Assembly: GCA_025964455.1 (NCBI GenBank)
Contig: JAOPYU010000185.1
Location: 1 to 12,260, forward strand
Origin: Thermoleophilia bacterium
GTDB taxonomy: Bacteria > Actinomycetota > Thermoleophilia > Gaiellales > SKUG01
Direction: 5' to 3'
Length of the DNA: 12,260 nucleotides
A program made the position numbers and the translations under genes. Shown piece by piece: positions 8,218 to 12,260 of the stretch. Numbering within the stretch: position 1 is the first letter of the stretch; the number at the start of each line of letters is the position of its first letter. The notes beneath the pieces were generated by a model. It did no database searches. It worked only from the letters and a program-made list of their open reading frames with translations, and had not been told where the DNA came from.

Positions 8218-8964
8218 TCAGGGCGTGGCGGCGACGCCGGCGCAGTTCTCCTGCCAGGTGCCAGACGCGCGGTAGCCGTCGGCGTAGGTCGGGTCGGCGC
8301 AGACTGCCTGGACGATCTGCTCCATCGAGAGCAGGTCGCCGGTGCGGTCATCGCGTGAGATCGCCTCGCGGCCGGGTCGCTCGCCGAGGGCGGTCTGCAC
8401 CTGGTCGCCGACCGTGTAGGCCCGCGCCTCCGAGCGCGAGCTCGTGATCTTCTCGTCGCGCGCGTCGAGCGCGTGCTGCAGCTCGTGGGCGAGGGTCGAG
8501 GCGCGCTCGGCGCGTGTGCCGTCGGTGAACGAGCCGCCGTCCACCTCGACGACGGTCTGGACGTTGAGCCGCTCGGGCTTGCCGGGGTAGGCCTGCCACT
8601 GGCTGCGGGCCACGGCAAGCGTGCCCGCGCCGTTGCGCGCGTCGTACTCGGCGCTCCCGAGCACCTGGATCTTGACGTCGAGCTGCTCGGCCGCCTCGAG
8701 CACCCGCTTCCCGGCCTCGGTGCCGCGCACGTCCTCGAGCGCTTGGCGCACCGTCTCGGTCTGCGCATCGCCCGCCGTGATCGGGAGTGGCTTCCCCGGG
8801 CTGTTCGTCTCCGGCGTCACCGGCGACTGCGGGACAGGCACGGCCTCAGCCTCGAGGTCCTCGGGCGTCACGTCGTCTTCGGGGCGGCGCGCCGCGCACG
8901 CGGTCAACGCCGCAGCTGCAGCCACGCCACCACCGATGAGCAGCATCGACCTCGCGAGGTTCAT
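8218..8964 (-). CDS. Lipoprotein with gluzincin-like HExxH motif, putative zinc metallopeptidase
   Basis: 248 residues. N-terminal signal peptide with hydrophobic core LLIGGGVAAAAALTAC; lipobox LTAC puts the lipidated cysteine at C23, so the protein is anchored outside the membrane. A Pro/Glu-rich linker (~27-62) leads to the folded part. THE zinc site is likely H160-E161-L-Q-H164 in TLAHELQHALDARD, with E179 in SEARAYTVGDQ as third ligand, the gluzincin arrangement, at an unusually short 15-residue distance. C222 and C241 could form a disulfide. The overall pattern (HELxHA, then E followed by A-Y) recalls small secreted zinc proteases such as the M91 group, but I cannot assign a family. The ATG at 8964 has only a weak GGGA upstream. 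It is last of the minus-strand genes and lies 82 nt downstream of the cyclophilin gene. Its substrate is unknown. Confidence 0.75.
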   Translation of the reverse strand: MNLARSMLLIGGGVAAAAALTACAARRPEDDVTPEDLEAEAVPVPQSPVTPETNSPGKPLPITAGDAQTETVRQALEDVRGTEAGKRVLEAAEQLDVKIQVLGSAEYDARNGAGTLAVARSQWQAYPGKPERLNVQTVVEVDGGSFTDGTRAERASTLAHELQHALDARDEKITSSRSEARAYTVGDQVQTALGERPGREAISRDDRTGDLLSMEQIVQAVCADPTYADGYRASGTWQENCAGVAATP

Positions 8965-8965
8965 G

Positions 8966-9015
8966 TCGTCCCGTTCGTCCCGTCGCGACGCGCTCGTCCC
9001 AGCGCAGTCGTCCTA
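8966..9015. repeat. TCGTCC repeats upstream of the lipoprotein gene
   Basis: TCGTCCCGT is repeated in tandem (8966-8974, 8975-8983), and TCGTCC recurs at 8994 and 9008: four copies in 50 bp. On the coding strand these read GGGACGA, so several SD-like GGGA motifs lie before the ATG at 8964. CGTCGCGACG (8981-8990) is a perfect 10-bp palindrome in the same stretch. TAGGAC (9015-9010, minus) is a possible -10. Confidence 0.5.
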
Positions 9016-9028
9016 CCGGAGTCTCGGA

Positions 9029-9056
9029 CCGGCGAGGCCGGGTGATTCAGCCGGCC
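9029..9056 (-). terminator. Competing hairpins at the end of the cyclophilin gene
   Basis: CCGGC-GAG-GCCGG (9029-9041) is a perfect 5-bp stem with a 3-nt loop just after the cyclophilin stop on the minus strand. GGCCGG (9036-9041) can instead pair with CCGGCC (9051-9056), with the stop codon in the loop. No T-run follows. It could be a weak terminator or an end-stabilising fold. Confidence 0.35.
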
Positions 9057-9754
9057 AGCACCTGGAACGGCTTCGGCGTCCCGGTGACCGGGGCTTCCTC
9101 GATCTCCACGTCCTCGAGGAAGATCGGCTCGGCTGGCTTGGACATCTCGCCCTGGCCGTTGTCGACCACCTTGCGCGCGTCGAGCTTGTCGAGCACGTCG
9201 CCGCCGCTCGTGACGTAACCGAACACCGAGTACGTGGGGGGCAGCGGCGTGTCGCCGAGCATCACGAAGAACTGGCTGCCGCCGGTGTTCGGCATGCCTG
9301 CGTTGGCCATCGCGACGATGCCGCGCATGTACTGCACGTCCTTGGGCATCGGATCGTCGGGCAGGTCGTATCCCGGTCCGCCGGTGCCCGTGCCGGTGGG
9401 GTCGCCGGTCTGCGCCATGAAGCCCGGGATGATTCGGTGGAACGGCGTCCCGGAGTAGAAGCCCTTGTCGGCGAGGAACAGGAAATTGTTGACGGCGTTC
9501 GGCGCCAGGCCGGGCAGCAGCTGCACGCCGAGTACGCCGTCGGTGGTCGCGAGGTTCGCCGTGTAGCTCGTGTTGGGCTTGAGCGCCATCGCAGGCAGGG
9601 TCGCCCAGCTGAGCGGCGGGACCGCTGCGGCCGTGACCGGCTCGGCGGTCGTCGCGGCAGGTGCTTCGAGCGGCGCCGGGCCCGGAGCATCGACGGGCGG
9701 AGGCGTCTGCGTCAGCTGGCGCGTCATCCCGATGACCTGTGTGTTCAGTCGCAT
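9047..9754 (-). CDS. Cyclophilin-type peptidyl-prolyl cis-trans isomerase
   Basis: 235 residues from ATG 9754. Catalyses cis-trans isomerisation of X-Pro bonds. The cyclophilin core spans ~62-218: FHRIIPGFMAQTGD (105-117) with the catalytic R107 and Q115, then GTGTGGPGY, RGIVAMANAG (144-153), GSQFFVML (159-166) and YSVFGYVTSGGDVLDKL. The human-type tryptophan that gives cyclosporin sensitivity is not evident. The ~48 residues before the core are Pro/Ala/Thr-rich, and there is neither a signal sequence nor a membrane segment, so a cytoplasmic enzyme with a flexible tail is inferred. Start uncertain: TTG 9790, ATG 9784, ATG 9754 and ATG 9727 are in frame and none has a good SD; 9727 has AGG 8 nt before it. 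Confidence 0.9.
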   Translation of the reverse strand: MRLNTQVIGMTRQLTQTPPPVDAPGPAPLEAPAATTAEPVTAAAVPPLSWATLPAMALKPNTSYTANLATTDGVLGVQLLPGLAPNAVNNFLFLADKGFYSGTPFHRIIPGFMAQTGDPTGTGTGGPGYDLPDDPMPKDVQYMRGIVAMANAGMPNTGGSQFFVMLGDTPLPPTYSVFGYVTSGGDVLDKLDARKVVDNGQGEMSKPAEPIFLEDVEIEEAPVTGTPKPFQVLAG

Positions 9755-9813
9755 GGGCCAACGGTAGCGACGGCCTGCGTCCATCCCCAAGCGGGAGTGG
9801 CAGCGCTGACCTT

Positions 9814-9828
9814 CCCGGCCGCGCCGGG
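9814..9828 (-). terminator. Compact GC hairpin after the 83-residue gene
   Basis: CCCGGC-CGC-GCCGGG is a perfect 6-bp stem with a 3-nt loop, 17 nt past the stop of the small gene and before the cyclophilin start on the minus strand. No T-run follows. Plausible U-less terminator. Confidence 0.4.
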
Positions 9829-9844
9829 TGGCCCCCAGTGGCCG

Positions 9845-10096
9845 CTACATCGCGGCTGCGACGCCGCCGTCGGTCATGAGGCGCTCGTTGTAGCGCTCGA
9901 TCGCCGCCGCGAGGCCCGAGAGCCGGTAGGCGCGAACGGAGTTGAGCAACTCATGGGGCACGACCACGTGCTCGCCGCGGCATGCGAACAGCTCGCGCAG
10001 CGTCTCGGGCAGTGGCGGCAGGGCAGCATCGGCCTCGTCCAGCTCGGACGGGCGTGCGAAGTCATCGGCGGCGTTGGTGGCGAGAAGAGTCGGCAT
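9845..10096 (-). CDS. Small hypothetical protein, 83 residues
   Basis: No family recognised. Starts MPTLLATNAADDF, has an acidic, Pro/Leu-rich middle (SELDEADAALPPLPETLRELF) and ends with a probable helix (LSGLAAAIERYNERLMTDGG). One cysteine (CRGEH), no signal peptide, no membrane segment. The ATG at 10096 is chosen because GGAAGG lies 7 nt upstream (minus strand, 10109-10104); a TTG at 10120 would add 8 residues. Support for a real gene is the good SD, fit in a gap between same-strand genes, and a hairpin behind it. Confidence 0.55.
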   Translation of the reverse strand: MPTLLATNAADDFARPSELDEADAALPPLPETLRELFACRGEHVVVPHELLNSVRAYRLSGLAAAIERYNERLMTDGGVAAAM

Positions 10097-10103
10097 GCAG
10101 GGG

Positions 10104-10109
10104 CCTTCC
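10104..10109 (-). promoter_or_regulatory. Shine-Dalgarno of the 83-residue gene
   Basis: GGAAGG on the minus strand, 7 nt before the ATG at 10096. It favours this start over the TTG at 10120, which lies upstream of it. Confidence 0.5.
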
Positions 10110-10216
10110 AGGTTCAGCAAGTGCGTGTCGCGCGGGGCGACTGGTGCACGGAGCCTGCGAGCTCGACCACTCCAGTGAACCGCGGATCGCGCCGGCTCGC
10201 AAGGGGGACCCGTCGG

Positions 10217-10744
10217 TTACCGAACCAGTGCCGGCAGCGCGTCGATCGCCTTGGGCAGGTCGCGCGGGCCGGTGGGCACGATCGCACCCGCCTGGATCCG
10301 CACCAGCGTGCCGCCACGCATCGCATCGAGCACGCCCGAGCGCACCTGCTCATTGGACATCCACGCACCGTCGGGCGTGCGGCCGGCGCCCGTGACGAGC
10401 ATCCCGGCAGCGTTGTTGTGGTGGTCCATGGCGCTCGAGACCTGGCCGAGCGGGTTGTGCCAGCCGTCGCGTTCGTGCGCGTTGCCGAGCCGCGTGACGA
10501 GCCGGTCGGCGAGCTCCTCGCTCGCACCGTGCCGCGACATGTAGGCCAGCTTCAGCCGCCCGGCGGCGTAGGTGTGGCGGAAGGCGTCACCGGCGTCGTC
10601 CACGTGGGACATCGCACCGTAGAGCGATCGTGATTCGGCGATCGCCGCCTTGCCCGCGCCGATCCCCTCCGTGATCACCCACGGACGGTGCAGGTTCGAC
10701 AACGCGAACAGCACCTGGTGCTTGTTGAGGTTCAGTCCCACCAC
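10217..10744 (-). CDS. DUF6973-like protein with H / HE / MDHHNN motifs
   Basis: 175 residues. The middle carries a spaced set of polar motifs: DDAGDAFRH (D53, H56), then NAHERDGWHN (H90, E91) and MDHHNNAAG (106-114; D107, N110, N111). From memory this matches the pattern of DUF6973 domains, which occur in wall-associated and toxin-like proteins and look like a helical metal-binding site; function is not established. No signal peptide or membrane segment. Start uncertain: GTG 10744 or the next codon GTG 10741, with no good SD; no later ATG/GTG before residue 44 keeps the N-terminal part. It lies 52 nt after the GGDEF stop on the same strand. Could be an enzyme or a toxin fragment; no immunity gene is recognised, although the 83-residue protein is next to it. 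Confidence 0.6.
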   Translation of the reverse strand: MVGLNLNKHQVLFALSNLHRPWVITEGIGAGKAAIAESRSLYGAMSHVDDAGDAFRHTYAAGRLKLAYMSRHGASEELADRLVTRLGNAHERDGWHNPLGQVSSAMDHHNNAAGMLVTGAGRTPDGAWMSNEQVRSGVLDAMRGGTLVRIQAGAIVPTGPRDLPKAIDALPALVR

Positions 10745-10758
10745 CCGTCTGTCGGGTG
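10742..10758 (-). promoter_or_regulatory. Hairpin covering the start codon of the DUF6973-like gene
   Basis: CACCCG-TCTGT-CGGGTG is a perfect 6-bp stem with a 5-nt loop. Its 3' arm on the message contains the GTG at 10744-10742, so the start would be paired. With no clear SD this could limit translation, or mark the second GTG (10741) as the true start. Confidence 0.35.
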
Positions 10759-10796
10759 CGTACGTGCGCCTGTTCCGGGCACGCTGGCGACCGAAC

Positions 10797-12068
10797 TCAG
10801 TCGATCAGGCCATCCGCGCGCAGGCGCGCATCCTCGATGGCGCGACGCGCGGCCTCGACCACGCGGATCGTCTCCGGATCTTCCATCGTCTGCGGGAGCG
10901 GCTCCCCCGCCGCGTCCGCGATGAGCTGTGCCTCGAGCAGCGGCGTCGCATCCTCGACGAGGTCATCGGGCACGTCGAGCTTGAGCGTCTCGGTGCCCGA
11001 CGTCATCGCCGCAGCGACCGCCACGGGCGCGCTCGCACCGGCCGTGCCACCGCCGCGGACACCCGACGTGCCGGGCGCCCGCTTGCGAGCCCGCTTGTCG
11101 TCGTAGAGGCGTCGATCCGCAACGACCAGCAGGTCCTGGGCGCAGTCGGCCTCCATCGGGAAGCCCGCGCAGCCGGCGCTGATGTGCGTGCCCTCCGGCA
11201 CGACCCCCTCGGCCACCGCATGCGCGAGCCGCGCCCGGAGCCGGTCGAGCATCAGGTGCGCCGCCATGTCGGTGCTCTCCACGAGCCCGATCACGAACTC
11301 ATCCCCGCCGATGCGCCCGGCGAAGTCCGAGTCGCGGATGGAATCCAGCACGATCGCCGACAGCCCGACGAGCGCGCGGTCACCTTCGTGGTGGCCCTGC
11401 TCGTCGTTGATTGACTTGAAGTCGTCGAGGTCGAAGTAGATGACCTGCAGCTCGCCGTCGTAGCGGCGCGCTCGGTCGACCTCCTCGTCCAGGCGCGTGT
11501 TGAAGGCCTGGTGGTTGAGCAGCCCGGTGAGCGAATCGCGCCGCGACCGCTCGCTCAGCTCCTGCGTGGCACGATCGAAGTAGATGACGGTGCACTCGGC
11601 GATGACCTCGTCGAGGATCGAGTTGAGCACGTCCTCGAGCTTGAGCACGCTGTGCACCGCGAGCTCGGGGTCGATGTGCTGCTGCACGAACTTCCACATC
11701 ACGCGTCGCAGCAGCAGGAACTCCTGCACGATCTCGCGCGCCGTGAAGCCGGCCCGCTCACGCTCGATCACGTGGTCGCGGGCGAGGCGCGCGAGGATCG
11801 GGTTGGTCGCGCGATGGCGTCCGGGCGCCGGACGCACGATCGCCATTGCGAGGCCGCCGATGAAGGCGGGGAGATTGGCGAGGCGCTTGATCGTGCCGAG
11901 CGCGTTGAGCGAGGGGATGAGCTCTCGCTCGATCGCCGTGTCCACGACGCCCAGCGCGACGTCCCACGACGCTGCGCGGAGTGCGAGCGCGAGTTCGCGA
12001 AAGGCAGCCTGCTCGCGTGAGTCGAGCGGCTCGATTCGTTCACCTGCGAATTCGTGGTGGAGAGGCAT
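10797..12068 (-). CDS. GGDEF diguanylate cyclase with RsbRD-like N-terminal domain
   Basis: 423 residues. Makes cyclic di-GMP from two GTP. Residues ~18-165 are helical with R-E-R-A-GFTAREIVQEFLLLRRVMW (103-125), which resembles the RsbRD N-terminal domain, a non-haem globin-like sensor fold. The GGDEF domain runs ~170-325: DSLTGLLN (178-185), YFDLDDFKSIND (211-222) with the metal aspartate D213, and an intact active-site loop R252-I-GGDEF (254-258). RDSD at 245-248, exactly five residues before GGDEF, is the inhibitory I-site for product feedback. A Gly/Ala-rich linker (~331-355) leads to a ~65-residue acidic C-terminal region of unknown role. No transmembrane segment or EAL domain, so a soluble enzyme is inferred. 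The ATG at 12068 has a weak GGAA upstream. The signal it senses is unknown. Confidence 0.92.
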   Translation of the reverse strand: MPLHHEFAGERIEPLDSREQAAFRELALALRAASWDVALGVVDTAIERELIPSLNALGTIKRLANLPAFIGGLAMAIVRPAPGRHRATNPILARLARDHVIERERAGFTAREIVQEFLLLRRVMWKFVQQHIDPELAVHSVLKLEDVLNSILDEVIAECTVIYFDRATQELSERSRRDSLTGLLNHQAFNTRLDEEVDRARRYDGELQVIYFDLDDFKSINDEQGHHEGDRALVGLSAIVLDSIRDSDFAGRIGGDEFVIGLVESTDMAAHLMLDRLRARLAHAVAEGVVPEGTHISAGCAGFPMEADCAQDLLVVADRRLYDDKRARKRAPGTSGVRGGGTAGASAPVAVAAAMTSGTETLKLDVPDDLVEDATPLLEAQLIADAAGEPLPQTMEDPETIRVVEAARRAIEDARLRADGLID

Positions 12069-12100
12069 GCGCGTTCCGTCCGTGGAGCGGCTACCTGACC

Positions 12101-12106
12101 AGCGTA
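12101..12106 (-). promoter_or_regulatory. Candidate -10 of the GGDEF gene
   Basis: TACGCT on the minus strand, followed by GGTCAG, would start transcription near 12094, a ~25-nt leader before the ATG at 12068. No matching -35 is seen. Confidence 0.4.
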
Positions 12107-12223
12107 CGACGGAACCCCGGAAAGGGCCAGTCCACCACGGCAGATATCGGTCGGATCACCCTGCCGCTCGCCGACGGCTCCCACCGTCGGGGATTCCGCA
12201 GCGCTCCGGTGCCGCATCTCCGC

Positions 12224-12240
12224 TATGCTGCGACGGTCAG
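12224..12240 (+). promoter_or_regulatory. Candidate promoter for a gene or RNA beyond the right edge
   Basis: TATGCT at 12224-12229 is a good -10 box, followed by GCGACGGTCA, which shares GACGGTC at the same distance as in the hydA and preTA promoters. Transcription would start near 12236 and run off the window. GGGCC-ATCCG-GGCCC (12246-12260) could fold right after the start. No -35 is evident. The rest of 12107-12223 holds no gene that I can support. Confidence 0.4.
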
Positions 12241-12260
12241 GCGCAGGGCCATCCGGGCCC

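Noticed and set aside
8621..10633. Long plus-strand open frame (670 codons) across the right-hand genes
   Set aside because: Antisense to the clear cyclophilin, lipoprotein, small and DUF6973-like genes; Arg/His/Val-rich composition without any domain. It is a high-GC artefact.

Overview
The window is about 12 kb of dense, very GC-rich DNA (roughly 70 % by eye). It has long spurious ORFs on every strand, GTG starts, GC-rich Shine-Dalgarno sites and TANNNT-type -10 boxes. This suits a high-GC actinomycete-type bacterium. Cells with a lipoprotein signal and a c-di-GMP enzyme are consistent with that, but I cannot place the organism below phylum from this sequence.

Left two thirds (1-8136): reductive pyrimidine catabolism. 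A partial dihydropyrimidinase gene (hydA) runs left off the window. On the other strand a four-gene operon (2483-8136) encodes an AGXT2-like class III aminotransferase, CoA-acylating (methyl)malonate-semialdehyde dehydrogenase (mmsA), and the two subunits of bacterial NAD-dependent dihydropyrimidine dehydrogenase (preT, preA). Together they would take uracil or thymine to the dihydropyrimidine (PreTA), open the ring (HydA), and, after the carbamoyl group is removed by a beta-ureidopropionase not present here, transaminate beta-alanine or 3-aminoisobutyrate and oxidise the semialdehyde to acetyl-CoA or propionyl-CoA. Between hydA and the operon sit two genes of unclear relation to the pathway: a PI3/4-kinase/HipA-like protein that keeps the catalytic-loop and metal-binding motifs but lacks an obvious ATP-anchoring lysine, and an SCP2-type sterol/lipid-carrier protein with a disordered N-terminal extension.

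The most striking regulatory signal is that the hydA promoter (minus strand) and the operon promoter (plus strand) carry the same 10-mer directly after the -10 box (14 of 16 bases identical over TAGnnTCGGACGGTCG). The operon promoter also has a perfect CACGA-T-TCGTG palindrome in the spacer upstream of its -10. This suggests the two units are co-regulated.

Right third (8218-12068): five minus-strand genes converge on the operon across a strong bidirectional hairpin at 8157-8199. In transcription order they are a GGDEF diguanylate cyclase with an RsbRD-like N-terminal domain and an intact I-site, a DUF6973-like protein with H / HE / MDHHNN motifs, an 83-residue orphan, a cyclophilin-type peptidyl-prolyl isomerase without a signal peptide, and a lipoprotein with a gluzincin-like HExxH...E motif. 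They look like housekeeping/envelope/signalling genes rather than part of the pyrimidine pathway. The right edge (12069-12260) is non-coding, with divergent promoter candidates. No tRNA, rRNA, insertion sequence, CRISPR array or integration site was seen.
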